This document shows positions 1-13,234 of a stretch of DNA of 64,000 bases, one piece after another (the first letter of the stretch is position 1; every line of letters begins with the position of its first letter). Source of the stretch: Rhynchopus sp. YZ270_cl-10 (lineage: Eukaryota > Euglenozoa > Diplonemea > Diplonemida > Diplonemidae); the NCBI GenBank assembly GCA_964035575.1, contig OZ037928.1, positions 496,001 to 560,000 of the forward strand, in the 5' to 3' direction. The translations under genes were made by a program, and so were the position numbers. The notes under the pieces were generated by a model. That model did not search any database and was not told where the DNA came from. It was given only the letters and a program-made list of their open reading frames with translations.

Positions 1-311
1 ACCGCGTAGATGCTGTTCGCAGGGTTCTCCGAAATCTGGTTCTTCGCCCCGTCCCCAATCAGCCGCTCCGTGTCTGTGAACGCCACCACGGACGGGGTGA
101 TCCGGTTCCCCATCTCGTTTGCAATGATCTCCACGTGTCCGTGCTGCCACACCCCGACCACAGAGTACGTTGTCCCCAGGTCAATCCCAATCACAGGCCC
201 GTCCACCACCTTCCCTGTCGACTCCACCACTGACCCAGCCACGCAGCTGCAGCCCAGGGCGAGCACTACCACGCACAGGCCTGCCAACACTGTCTGTGTG
301 TCCCGTCCCAT
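1..311 (-). CDS. BiP/GRP78 (ER HSP70), copy 0, cut by window edge
   Basis: The first 103 codons of the array gene are present: ATG at 309-311, signal peptide, and the start of the ATPase domain including [10 protein letters not shown]. The rest lies beyond base 1. Its upstream region lacks one 9-bp gtgatggga unit of the GGGAGT-rich tract found in the other copies, so this copy is distinguishable. Function as for the complete copies. Confidence 0.9.
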   Translation of the reverse strand, partial: MGRDTQTVLAGLCVVVLALGCSCVAGSVVESTGKVVDGPVIGIDLGTTYSVVGVWQHGHVEIIANEMGNRITPSVVAFTDTERLIGDGAKNQISENPANSIYA

Positions 312-1525
312 TTCTGCTGCTTGTCTTGTTGAAGGAACTAGGGTTGATGAAGAAGTCGAGAGAGAGAGAAATGAGGGTTTTTTGTGGTCTTTGGTTGGTG
401 GCTCGGTGGCTTTTGTGTATGTGTGATGTGAAAGAGGGGGTTCTAGAAAGAATAATATATCCTGATGGTGGTTATGGTGGGAGTGAAGGGAGTGAAGGGA
501 GTGGTGAGGAAGGGTGAGGAAGGGTGGTAGGGATAACTCACAAGAAGAGAAAAAAATCAGCGCGGGTTTCTTTTTGGTGTATGACATACGAAGACCGACG
601 ATTCGTATCTTCTTCTGTAATATTTTCGCTCAGCAAAAAAGAGCGAAAAGGAAGCGAGTAACAATAATTCGAGGGAGGGAGGGAGGGAGAGAAATAAATA
701 AAAATGGATTGGAACACATTCTCCCAGAGACAAATACACTGGTTCGGGTGTATTGTCAAAAAAAATAAAAAAGCGGGTTACTGCGTTCGAAAACAATCCA
801 CGTAGACAGAAGGCAGTTTTTCAAGCTCTTCCAGTCTTTCGGGGGATAGAAAGAAGCAAAGTGAAACTACCTTCAAAGGAACAAAACAAATCGACATAAA
901 AAACACAACACACAAAAAACACACAAAACACAGGCTGAGAAAAAGAGGGAGAGAGATAGAAAGAAAGAGAGAAGGGGGGACAACATTCAGACAGAACAGC
1001 GAACATCCTCGTTCACTTTCTTTTCGCTTTTGTCATCTCCCCTCTTCTTCACCTCTCAATATCCCCTTTTATTATTCTTATTTTTTGAAGTGATTTCACT
1101 TTTTGTGTTGTGATGACTGGTTTCTTTCTCGTTCTTTCTGCACTCGCGCCCCCATATATAGGACACGCCCACTTGTCTTCTTCTTTGTTCTGCGGCAATA
1201 TAACACACGCAAACAATGATAACTTTTAACAAACAAACAAACAATCAATCACCATTTTGTTTCGTTTACTTTCTTGTGCGTATAGAAAAAAAAGAAGCCC
1301 TCCGGACAAATAGCCAAAGGAAAAAATAAAACGGGATAAGGACAACAAGACAAACAAGTATTTTCATCATATGCAATCAATAAATTGATAGTATATACAA
1401 CAAGACAAACAAATAAAAAGCAGCCACACACACACAGACCACACACACACTGCTGCCATTTTTGTCAGGAATGAAAAAAAAACTAGAAGAAAAAAAAAAG
1501 AAGCCAGCGACGTGAGTAGTGAACA

Positions 1526-2894
1526 TCACAGGTCTTCCTCCTCCTCACCATCCTCATCCTCTGGAACTGACGAAGAAGACCCACCCGAGTTCTGGTACAC
1601 CTTCTCAATGATTGGGTTCGAGACACTCTGCAGCTGCTGCAGCTGCTCCGCAAGCTCGTCCTGCTCGGCAGCAGGGTTCTCGTCAAGCCAACCCAGCGCT
1701 GCCTCGACAGCAGCCTCAATCGCAGCCCGCTCGTCAGCATCGATCTTCGCACCCAGCTTGTCGTCGTCACCAACCTGCGCCTTGAGACTGTACGCCGTGC
1801 CCTCAAGCTGGTTCCGTGCCTCAACACGCTCCCGCACAAGCTTGTCGGCCTCGGCATGGCCCGCAGCCTCCTCAACCATGCGTGCAATCTCGTCCTTGTC
1901 GAGGCGTGCGTGGTCGCTGCTGATCGTCAGACTCTCCCGCTGGCTGTTCGCCTTGTCCTCGGCACTCACAAGCAGAATCCCGTTGCGGTCGACATTGAAC
2001 GACACTGCAATCTGCGGCACCCCACGCGCCGCAGGCGCAATCCCAGACAGCTCGAAGCTCCCGAGGAGGCGGCAGTCCTTTGCCATCGCCCGCTCCCCCT
2101 CAAAGACCTTCACGTTCACACCGCGCTGGTTGTCCGTGTGGGTCGAAAACGTCTGCGACCGCTCGGCCGGGACAGCCGTGTTCCGGTCCAGCACCTTTGT
2201 CATGACACCCCCGACAGTCTCAATCCCCACCGAGAGCGGGATCACGTCCACCAGCAGCACCTTGTCCGCAACCTCCGAAACCCCGCTCAGCACCGCCCCC
2301 TGCACAGCCGCCCCGTACGCCACAGACTCGTCGGCATTCACCCCCGTGTTCGGCTCCTTCCCAAAGAAGTCGCGGATCAGAGCCCGGATCTTCGGGATGC
2401 GCGTCGACCCCCCGACCAGCACAATCTCATCGATGTCTGCCTTGCGCAGGTCTGCGTCTGCCAGCACCGCCCGCACAGGCTGCAGCGTCCCCTTGAAGAG
2501 GTCGTTGTTCAGCTCCTCAAACTTCGCACGTCCCATCCTCTCCGAGAAGTCGACCCCCTCGAACAGCCCCTCCACCTCCACACGCGCCTCCGGTGCTGCA
2601 GACAGCTGGCGCTTCGCAGACTCGCACGCCGCACGCAGGCGTGCCAGTGCACGCGGGCTCTGCAGCACGTCCCGCCCGTACTTGTGCTTAATCGTCTTCG
2701 CAAAGTGCGCCACCATCCGGTTGTCGAAGTCCTCCCCCCCGAGGTGGGTGTTCCCGTGCGTCGCCAGCACCTCGAAGAACCCGCTCTCAATCTGCAGCAC
2801 CGACACGTCAAACGTCCCGCCCCCGAGGTCAAACACAAGCACGTTCTTCTCCTCCTCCCCCGCAGCCTTCTTGTCCAGCCCGTAGGCAAGTGCC

Positions 2895-2926
<32 letters not shown>

Positions 2927-3535
2927 ATTCAGCCCAGCAATCGTCCCCGCGTCCTTCGTCGCCTGCCGCTGTGCGTCGTTGAAGTACGCAGGCACCGTCA
3001 CCACAGCGTGGTGCACCGCCTCCCCCAGGTAGCGCTCTGCCGTCTCCTTCATGCGCCCCAGAATCATCGCAGACACCTCCTCCGCGGTGTAGTTCCGTCC
3101 CACCCCCTTGTGCACCACCGACACCACAGCACCCCCGTCCGCACCGGCGCTGATGTTGTACGACAGCAGCGCCTGGTCCTGCTGCACCACAGGGTCCGAG
3201 AACTTCCGCCCCATCAGCCGCTTCACCGCGTAGATGCTGTTCGCAGGGTTCTCCGAAATCTGGTTCTTCGCCCCGTCCCCAATCAGCCGCTCCGTGTCTG
3301 TGAACGCCACCACGGACGGGGTGATCCGGTTCCCCATCTCGTTTGCAATGATCTCCACGTGTCCGTGCTGCCACACCCCGACCACAGAGTACGTTGTCCC
3401 CAGGTCAATCCCAATCACAGGCCCGTCCACCACCTTCCCTGTCGACTCCACCACTGACCCAGCCACGCAGCTGCAGCCCAGGGCGAGCACTACCACGCAC
3501 AGGCCTGCCAACACTGTCTGTGTGTCCCGTCCCAT
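1526..3535 (-). CDS. BiP/GRP78 (ER HSP70 chaperone), copy 1
   Basis: 669 residues. Residues 1-26 form a cleavable-looking signal peptide with hydrophobic core [12 protein letters not shown]. The ATPase domain shows [10 protein letters not shown] (41-50), [11 protein letters not shown] (209-219), [12 protein letters not shown] (234-245) and [10 protein letters not shown] (372-381). The interdomain linker is DVIPLS (430-435), followed by the substrate-binding domain and a helical lid; the tail is acidic and ends EEDL. These are the diagnostic parts of an ER-lumenal HSP70, which folds secretory proteins with J-domain and exchange-factor partners. The ATG at 3533-3535 is chosen because the signal peptide begins there; upstream in-frame codons read low-complexity leader. 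A pyrimidine tract ending in AG lies 26 nt upstream. Copy-specific marks: Gln634 is CAG, and the spacer 5' of the gene has only three GGGA units. Confidence 0.96.
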
Positions 3536-4754
3536 TTCTGCTGCTTGTCTTGTTGAAGGAACTAGGGTTGATGAAGAAGTCGAGAGAGAGAGAAATGAGG
3601 GTTTTTTGTGGTCTTTGGTTGGTGGCTCGGTGGCTTTTGTGTATGTGTGATGTGAAAGAGGGGGTTCTAGAAAGAATAATATATCCTGATGGTGGTTATG
3701 GTGGGAGTGAAGGGAGTGAAGGGAGTGATGGGAGTGGTGAGGAAGGGTGAGGAAGGGTGGTAGGGATAACTCACAAGAAGAGAAAAAAATCAGCGCGGGT
3801 TTCTTTTTGGTGTATGACATACGAAGACCGACGATTCGTATCTTCTTCTGTAATATTTTCGCTCAGCAAAAAAGAGCGAAAAGGAAGCGAGTAACAATAA
3901 TTCGAGGGAGGGAGGGAGAGAAATAAATAAAAATGGATTGGAACACATTCTCCCAGAGACAAATACACTGGTTCGGGTGTATTGTCAAAAAAAATAAAAA
4001 AGCGGGTTACTGCGTTCGAAAACAATCCACGTAGACAGAAGGCAGTTTTTCAAGCTCTTCCAGTCTTTCGGGGGATAGAAAGAAGCAAAGTGAAACTACC
4101 TTCAAAGGAACAAAACAAATCGACATAAAAAACACAACACACAAAAAACACACAAAACACAGGCTGAGAAAAAGAGGGAGAGAGATAGAAAGAAAGAGAG
4201 AAGGGGGGACAACATTCAGACAGAACAGCGAACATCCTCGTTCACTTTCTTTTCGCTTTTGTCATCTCCCCTCTTCTTCACCTCTCAATATCCCCTTTTA
4301 TTATTCTTATTTTTTGAAGTGATTTCACTTTTTGTGTTGTGATGACTGGTTTCTTTCTCGTTCTTTCTGCACTCGCGCCCCCATATATAGGACACGCCCA
4401 CTTGTCTTCTTCTTTGTTCTGCGGCAATATAACACACGCAAACAATGATAACTTTTAACAAACAAACAAACAATCAATCACCATTTTGTTTCGTTTACTT
4501 TCTTGTGCGTATAGAAAAAAAAGAAGCCCTCCGGACAAATAGCCAAAGGAAAAAATAAAACGGGATAAGGACAACAAGACAAACAAGTATTTTCATCATA
4601 TGCAATCAATAAATTGATAGTATATACAACAAGACAAACAAATAAAAAGCAGCCACACACACACAGACCACACACACACTGCTGCCATTTTTGTCAGGAA
4701 TGAAAAAAAAACTAGAAGAAAAAAAAAAGAAGCCAGCGACGTGAGTAGTGAACA
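3536..4754 (-). other. Array spacer (representative of all BiP spacers)
   Basis: No gene is supported here. Read on the minus strand, it holds the 3' region of copy 2 (T-rich, then CA/TG microsatellite), a long pyrimidine-rich tract and the upstream region of copy 1. Landmarks are a CTATATATGGGGG sequence near 4380, a GGGA microsatellite near 3905, an inverted repeat TTTTCGCTC (3856-3864) with GAGCGAAAA (3874-3882), a GGGAGT/GGAAGG tract near 3710-3755, a TTCTAGAA dyad at 3665-3672, and a pyrimidine tract ending in AG at 3562, 26 nt before the ATG. Small frames inside it are low-complexity and overlap on both strands. Confidence 0.8.
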
Positions 4755-6123
4755 TCACAGGTCTTCCTCCTCCTCACCATCCTCATCCTCTGGAACTGAC
4801 GAAGAAGACCCACCCGAGTTCTGGTACACCTTCTCAATGATTGGGTTCGAGACACTCTGCAGCTGCTGCAGCTGCTCCGCAAGCTCGTCCTGCTCGGCAG
4901 CAGGGTTCTCGTCAAGCCAACCCAGCGCTGCCTCGACAGCAGCCTCAATCGCAGCCCGCTCGTCAGCATCGATCTTCGCACCCAGCTTGTCGTCGTCACC
5001 AACCTGCGCCTTGAGACTGTACGCCGTGCCCTCAAGCTGGTTCCGTGCCTCAACACGCTCCCGCACAAGCTTGTCGGCCTCGGCATGGCCCGCAGCCTCC
5101 TCAACCATGCGTGCAATCTCGTCCTTGTCGAGGCGTGCGTGGTCGCTGCTGATCGTCAGACTCTCCCGCTGGCTGTTCGCCTTGTCCTCGGCACTCACAA
5201 GCAGAATCCCGTTGCGGTCGACATTGAACGACACTGCAATCTGCGGCACCCCACGCGCCGCAGGCGCAATCCCAGACAGCTCGAAGCTCCCGAGGAGGCG
5301 GCAGTCCTTTGCCATCGCCCGCTCCCCCTCAAAGACCTTCACGTTCACACCGCGCTGGTTGTCCGTGTGGGTCGAAAACGTCTGCGACCGCTCGGCCGGG
5401 ACAGCCGTGTTCCGGTCCAGCACCTTTGTCATGACACCCCCGACAGTCTCAATCCCCACCGAGAGCGGGATCACGTCCACCAGCAGCACCTTGTCCGCAA
5501 CCTCCGAAACCCCGCTCAGCACCGCCCCCTGCACAGCCGCCCCGTACGCCACAGACTCGTCGGCATTCACCCCCGTGTTCGGCTCCTTCCCAAAGAAGTC
5601 GCGGATCAGAGCCCGGATCTTCGGGATGCGCGTCGACCCCCCGACCAGCACAATCTCATCGATGTCTGCCTTGCGCAGGTCTGCGTCTGCCAGCACCGCC
5701 CGCACAGGCTGCAGCGTCCCCTTGAAGAGGTCGTTGTTCAGCTCCTCAAACTTCGCACGTCCCATCCTCTCCGAGAAGTCGACCCCCTCGAACAGCCCCT
5801 CCACCTCCACACGCGCCTCCGGTGCTGCAGACAGCTGGCGCTTCGCAGACTCGCACGCCGCACGCAGGCGTGCCAGTGCACGCGGGCTCTGCAGCACGTC
5901 CCGCCCGTACTTGTGCTTAATCGTCTTCGCAAAGTGCGCCACCATCCGGTTGTCGAAGTCCTCCCCCCCGAGGTGGGTGTTCCCGTGCGTCGCCAGCACC
6001 TCGAAGAACCCGCTCTCAATCTGCAGCACCGACACGTCAAACGTCCCGCCCCCGAGGTCAAACACAAGCACGTTCTTCTCCTCCTCCCCCGCAGCCTTCT
6101 TGTCCAGCCCGTAGGCAAGTGCC

Positions 6124-6155
<32 letters not shown>

Positions 6156-6764
6156 ATTCAGCCCAGCAATCGTCCCCGCGTCCTTCGTCGCCTGCCGCTG
6201 TGCGTCGTTGAAGTACGCAGGCACCGTCACCACAGCGTGGTGCACCGCCTCCCCCAGGTAGCGCTCTGCCGTCTCCTTCATGCGCCCCAGAATCATCGCA
6301 GACACCTCCTCCGCGGTGTAGTTCCGTCCCACCCCCTTGTGCACCACCGACACCACAGCACCCCCGTCCGCACCGGCGCTGATGTTGTACGACAGCAGCG
6401 CCTGGTCCTGCTGCACCACAGGGTCCGAGAACTTCCGCCCCATCAGCCGCTTCACCGCGTAGATGCTGTTCGCAGGGTTCTCCGAAATCTGGTTCTTCGC
6501 CCCGTCCCCAATCAGCCGCTCCGTGTCTGTGAACGCCACCACGGACGGGGTGATCCGGTTCCCCATCTCGTTTGCAATGATCTCCACGTGTCCGTGCTGC
6601 CACACCCCGACCACAGAGTACGTTGTCCCCAGGTCAATCCCAATCACAGGCCCGTCCACCACCTTCCCTGTCGACTCCACCACTGACCCAGCCACGCAGC
6701 TGCAGCCCAGGGCGAGCACTACCACGCACAGGCCTGCCAACACTGTCTGTGTGTCCCGTCCCAT
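4755..6764 (-). CDS. BiP/GRP78, copy 2
   Basis: Protein identical to copy 1 over 669 residues. Shares with copies 1 and 8 the CAG codon for Gln634 and the shorter CA tract just downstream of the stop. The spacer before it has four GGGA units. Intact frame, signal peptide and EEDL tail. Confidence 0.95.
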
Positions 6765-7989
6765 TTCTGCTGCTTGTCTTGTTGAAGGAACTAGGGTTGA
6801 TGAAGAAGTCGAGAGAGAGAGAAATGAGGGTTTTTTGTGGTCTTTGGTTGGTGGCTCGGTGGCTTTTGTGTATGTGTGATGTGAAAGAGGGGGTTCTAGA
6901 AAGAATAATATATCCTGATGGTGGTTATGGTGGGAGTGAAGGGAGTGAAGGGAGTGATGGGAGTGGTGAGGAAGGGTGAGGAAGGGTGGTAGGGATAACT
7001 CACAAGAAGAGAAAAAAATCAGCGCGGGTTTCTTTTTGGTGTATGACATACGAAGACCGACGATTCGTATCTTCTTCTGTAATATTTTCGCTCAGCAAAA
7101 AAGAGCGAAAAGGAAGCGAGTAACAATAATTCGAGGGAGGGAGGGAGGGAGAGAAATAAATAAAAATGGATTGGAACACATTCTCCCAGAGACAAATACA
7201 CTGGTTCGGGTGTATTGTCAAAAAAAATAAAAAAGCGGGTTACTGCGTTCGAAAACAATCCACGTAGACAGAAGGCAGTTTTTCAAGCTCTTCCAGTCTT
7301 TCGGGGGATAGAAAGAAGCAAAGTGAAACTACCTTCAAAGGAACAAAACAAATCGACATAAAAAACACAACACACAAAAAACACACAAAACACAGGCTGA
7401 GAAAAAGAGGGAGAGAGATAGAAAGAAAGAGAGAAGGGGGGACAACATTCAGACAGAACAGCGAACATCCTCGTTCACTTTCTTTTCGCTTTTGTCATCT
7501 CCCCTCTTCTTCACCTCTCAATATCCCCTTTTATTATTCTTATTTTTTGAAGTGATTTCACTTTTTGTGTTGTGATGACTGGTTTCTTTCTCGTTCTTTC
7601 TGCACTCGCGCCCCCATATATAGGACACGCCCACTTGTCTTCTTCTTTGTTCTGCGGCAATATAACACACGCAAACAATGATAACTTTTAACAAACAAAC
7701 AAACAATCAATCACCATTTTGTTTCGTTTACTTTCTTGTGCGTATAGAAAAAAAAGAAGCCCTCCGGACAAATAGCCAAAGGAAAAAATAAAACGGGATA
7801 AGGACAACAAGACAAACAAGTATTTTCATCATATGCAATCAATAAATTGATAGTATATACAACAAGACAAACAAATAAAAAGCAGCCACACACACACAGA
7901 CCACACACACACACTGCTGCCATTTTTGTCAGGAATGAAAAAAAAACTAGAAGAAAAAAAAAAGAAGCCAGCGACGTGAGTAGTGAACA

Positions 7990-9358
7990 TCACAGGTCTT
8001 CCTCCTCCTCACCATCCTCATCCTCTGGAACTGACGAAGAAGACCCACCCGAGTTCTGGTACACCTTCTCAATGATTGGGTTCGAGACACTCTGCAGTTG
8101 CTGCAGCTGCTCCGCAAGCTCGTCCTGCTCGGCAGCAGGGTTCTCGTCAAGCCAACCCAGCGCTGCCTCGACAGCAGCCTCAATCGCAGCCCGCTCGTCA
8201 GCATCGATCTTCGCACCCAGCTTGTCGTCGTCACCAACCTGCGCCTTGAGACTGTACGCCGTGCCCTCAAGCTGGTTCCGTGCCTCAACACGCTCCCGCA
8301 CAAGCTTGTCGGCCTCGGCATGGCCCGCAGCCTCCTCAACCATGCGTGCAATCTCGTCCTTGTCGAGGCGTGCGTGGTCGCTGCTGATCGTCAGACTCTC
8401 CCGCTGGCTGTTCGCCTTGTCCTCGGCACTCACAAGCAGAATCCCGTTGCGGTCGACATTGAACGACACTGCAATCTGCGGCACCCCACGCGCCGCAGGC
8501 GCAATCCCAGACAGCTCGAAGCTCCCGAGGAGGCGGCAGTCCTTTGCCATCGCCCGCTCCCCCTCAAAGACCTTCACGTTCACACCGCGCTGGTTGTCCG
8601 TGTGGGTCGAAAACGTCTGCGACCGCTCGGCCGGGACAGCCGTGTTCCGGTCCAGCACCTTTGTCATGACACCCCCGACAGTCTCAATCCCCACCGAGAG
8701 CGGGATCACGTCCACCAGCAGCACCTTGTCCGCAACCTCCGAAACCCCGCTCAGCACCGCCCCCTGCACAGCCGCCCCGTACGCCACAGACTCGTCGGCA
8801 TTCACCCCCGTGTTCGGCTCCTTCCCAAAGAAGTCGCGGATCAGAGCCCGGATCTTCGGGATGCGCGTCGACCCCCCGACCAGCACAATCTCATCGATGT
8901 CTGCCTTGCGCAGGTCTGCGTCTGCCAGCACCGCCCGCACAGGCTGCAGCGTCCCCTTGAAGAGGTCGTTGTTCAGCTCCTCAAACTTCGCACGTCCCAT
9001 CCTCTCCGAGAAGTCGACCCCCTCGAACAGCCCCTCCACCTCCACACGCGCCTCCGGTGCTGCAGACAGCTGGCGCTTCGCAGACTCGCACGCCGCACGC
9101 AGGCGTGCCAGTGCACGCGGGCTCTGCAGCACGTCCCGCCCGTACTTGTGCTTAATCGTCTTCGCAAAGTGCGCCACCATCCGGTTGTCGAAGTCCTCCC
9201 CCCCGAGGTGGGTGTTCCCGTGCGTCGCCAGCACCTCGAAGAACCCGCTCTCAATCTGCAGCACCGACACGTCAAACGTCCCGCCCCCGAGGTCAAACAC
9301 AAGCACGTTCTTCTCCTCCTCCCCCGCAGCCTTCTTGTCCAGCCCGTAGGCAAGTGCC

Positions 9359-9390
<32 letters not shown>

Positions 9391-9999
9391 ATTCAGCCCA
9401 GCAATCGTCCCCGCGTCCTTCGTCGCCTGCCGCTGTGCGTCGTTGAAGTACGCAGGCACCGTCACCACAGCGTGGTGCACCGCCTCCCCCAGGTAGCGCT
9501 CTGCCGTCTCCTTCATGCGCCCCAGAATCATCGCAGACACCTCCTCCGCGGTGTAGTTCCGTCCCACCCCCTTGTGCACCACCGACACCACAGCACCCCC
9601 GTCCGCACCGGCGCTGATGTTGTACGACAGCAGCGCCTGGTCCTGCTGCACCACAGGGTCCGAGAACTTCCGCCCCATCAGCCGCTTCACCGCGTAGATG
9701 CTGTTCGCAGGGTTCTCCGAAATCTGGTTCTTCGCCCCGTCCCCAATCAGCCGCTCCGTGTCTGTGAACGCCACCACGGACGGGGTGATCCGGTTCCCCA
9801 TCTCGTTTGCAATGATCTCCACGTGTCCGTGCTGCCACACCCCGACCACAGAGTACGTTGTCCCCAGGTCAATCCCAATCACAGGCCCGTCCACCACCTT
9901 CCCTGTCGACTCCACCACTGACCCAGCCACGCAGCTGCAGCCCAGGGCGAGCACTACCACGCACAGGCCTGCCAACACTGTCTGTGTGTCCCGTCCCAT
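7990..9999 (-). CDS. BiP/GRP78, copy 3
   Basis: Identical protein of 669 residues. Belongs to the second variant class: Gln634 is CAA and the CA tract about 140 bp downstream has one extra CA. Intact from signal peptide to EEDL. Confidence 0.95.
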
Positions 10000-11224
10000 T
10001 TCTGCTGCTTGTCTTGTTGAAGGAACTAGGGTTGATGAAGAAGTCGAGAGAGAGAGAAATGAGGGTTTTTTGTGGTCTTTGGTTGGTGGCTCGGTGGCTT
10101 TTGTGTATGTGTGATGTGAAAGAGGGGGTTCTAGAAAGAATAATATATCCTGATGGTGGTTATGGTGGGAGTGAAGGGAGTGAAGGGAGTGATGGGAGTG
10201 GTGAGGAAGGGTGAGGAAGGGTGGTAGGGATAACTCACAAGAAGAGAAAAAAATCAGCGCGGGTTTCTTTTTGGTGTATGACATACGAAGACCGACGATT
10301 CGTATCTTCTTCTGTAATATTTTCGCTCAGCAAAAAAGAGCGAAAAGGAAGCGAGTAACAATAATTCGAGGGAGGGAGGGAGGGAGAGAAATAAATAAAA
10401 ATGGATTGGAACACATTCTCCCAGAGACAAATACACTGGTTCGGGTGTATTGTCAAAAAAAATAAAAAAGCGGGTTACTGCGTTCGAAAACAATCCACGT
10501 AGACAGAAGGCAGTTTTTCAAGCTCTTCCAGTCTTTCGGGGGATAGAAAGAAGCAAAGTGAAACTACCTTCAAAGGAACAAAACAAATCGACATAAAAAA
10601 CACAACACACAAAAAACACACAAAACACAGGCTGAGAAAAAGAGGGAGAGAGATAGAAAGAAAGAGAGAAGGGGGGACAACATTCAGACAGAACAGCGAA
10701 CATCCTCGTTCACTTTCTTTTCGCTTTTGTCATCTCCCCTCTTCTTCACCTCTCAATATCCCCTTTTATTATTCTTATTTTTTGAAGTGATTTCACTTTT
10801 TGTGTTGTGATGACTGGTTTCTTTCTCGTTCTTTCTGCACTCGCGCCCCCATATATAGGACACGCCCACTTGTCTTCTTCTTTGTTCTGCGGCAATATAA
10901 CACACGCAAACAATGATAACTTTTAACAAACAAACAAACAATCAATCACCATTTTGTTTCGTTTACTTTCTTGTGCGTATAGAAAAAAAAGAAGCCCTCC
11001 GGACAAATAGCCAAAGGAAAAAATAAAACGGGATAAGGACAACAAGACAAACAAGTATTTTCATCATATGCAATCAATAAATTGATAGTATATACAACAA
11101 GACAAACAAATAAAAAGCAGCCACACACACACAGACCACACACACACACTGCTGCCATTTTTGTCAGGAATGAAAAAAAAACTAGAAGAAAAAAAAAAGA
11201 AGCCAGCGACGTGAGTAGTGAACA

Positions 11225-12593
11225 TCACAGGTCTTCCTCCTCCTCACCATCCTCATCCTCTGGAACTGACGAAGAAGACCCACCCGAGTTCTGGTACACC
11301 TTCTCAATGATTGGGTTCGAGACACTCTGCAGTTGCTGCAGCTGCTCCGCAAGCTCGTCCTGCTCGGCAGCAGGGTTCTCGTCAAGCCAACCCAGCGCTG
11401 CCTCGACAGCAGCCTCAATCGCAGCCCGCTCGTCAGCATCGATCTTCGCACCCAGCTTGTCGTCGTCACCAACCTGCGCCTTGAGACTGTACGCCGTGCC
11501 CTCAAGCTGGTTCCGTGCCTCAACACGCTCCCGCACAAGCTTGTCGGCCTCGGCATGGCCCGCAGCCTCCTCAACCATGCGTGCAATCTCGTCCTTGTCG
11601 AGGCGTGCGTGGTCGCTGCTGATCGTCAGACTCTCCCGCTGGCTGTTCGCCTTGTCCTCGGCACTCACAAGCAGAATCCCGTTGCGGTCGACATTGAACG
11701 ACACTGCAATCTGCGGCACCCCACGCGCCGCAGGCGCAATCCCAGACAGCTCGAAGCTCCCGAGGAGGCGGCAGTCCTTTGCCATCGCCCGCTCCCCCTC
11801 AAAGACCTTCACGTTCACACCGCGCTGGTTGTCCGTGTGGGTCGAAAACGTCTGCGACCGCTCGGCCGGGACAGCCGTGTTCCGGTCCAGCACCTTTGTC
11901 ATGACACCCCCGACAGTCTCAATCCCCACCGAGAGCGGGATCACGTCCACCAGCAGCACCTTGTCCGCAACCTCCGAAACCCCGCTCAGCACCGCCCCCT
12001 GCACAGCCGCCCCGTACGCCACAGACTCGTCGGCATTCACCCCCGTGTTCGGCTCCTTCCCAAAGAAGTCGCGGATCAGAGCCCGGATCTTCGGGATGCG
12101 CGTCGACCCCCCGACCAGCACAATCTCATCGATGTCTGCCTTGCGCAGGTCTGCGTCTGCCAGCACCGCCCGCACAGGCTGCAGCGTCCCCTTGAAGAGG
12201 TCGTTGTTCAGCTCCTCAAACTTCGCACGTCCCATCCTCTCCGAGAAGTCGACCCCCTCGAACAGCCCCTCCACCTCCACACGCGCCTCCGGTGCTGCAG
12301 ACAGCTGGCGCTTCGCAGACTCGCACGCCGCACGCAGGCGTGCCAGTGCACGCGGGCTCTGCAGCACGTCCCGCCCGTACTTGTGCTTAATCGTCTTCGC
12401 AAAGTGCGCCACCATCCGGTTGTCGAAGTCCTCCCCCCCGAGGTGGGTGTTCCCGTGCGTCGCCAGCACCTCGAAGAACCCGCTCTCAATCTGCAGCACC
12501 GACACGTCAAACGTCCCGCCCCCGAGGTCAAACACAAGCACGTTCTTCTCCTCCTCCCCCGCAGCCTTCTTGTCCAGCCCGTAGGCAAGTGCC

Positions 12594-12625
<32 letters not shown>

Positions 12626-13234
12626 ATTCAGCCCAGCAATCGTCCCCGCGTCCTTCGTCGCCTGCCGCTGTGCGTCGTTGAAGTACGCAGGCACCGTCAC
12701 CACAGCGTGGTGCACCGCCTCCCCCAGGTAGCGCTCTGCCGTCTCCTTCATGCGCCCCAGAATCATCGCAGACACCTCCTCCGCGGTGTAGTTCCGTCCC
12801 ACCCCCTTGTGCACCACCGACACCACAGCACCCCCGTCCGCACCGGCGCTGATGTTGTACGACAGCAGCGCCTGGTCCTGCTGCACCACAGGGTCCGAGA
12901 ACTTCCGCCCCATCAGCCGCTTCACCGCGTAGATGCTGTTCGCAGGGTTCTCCGAAATCTGGTTCTTCGCCCCGTCCCCAATCAGCCGCTCCGTGTCTGT
13001 GAACGCCACCACGGACGGGGTGATCCGGTTCCCCATCTCGTTTGCAATGATCTCCACGTGTCCGTGCTGCCACACCCCGACCACAGAGTACGTTGTCCCC
13101 AGGTCAATCCCAATCACAGGCCCGTCCACCACCTTCCCTGTCGACTCCACCACTGACCCAGCCACGCAGCTGCAGCCCAGGGCGAGCACTACCACGCACA
13201 GGCCTGCCAACACTGTCTGTGTGTCCCGTCCCAT
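11225..13234 (-). CDS. BiP/GRP78, copy 4
   Basis: Identical protein of 669 residues; CAA class with the longer CA tract. I see no difference from copy 3 across the coding region or the spacer. Confidence 0.95.

Noticed and set aside
1512-2885. Long plus-strand frames (457-607 codons) opposite each BiP gene
   Set aside because: They mirror the GC-rich BiP coding strand, have Ser/Arg/His-biased composition, and repeat with the array. They are antisense shadows.
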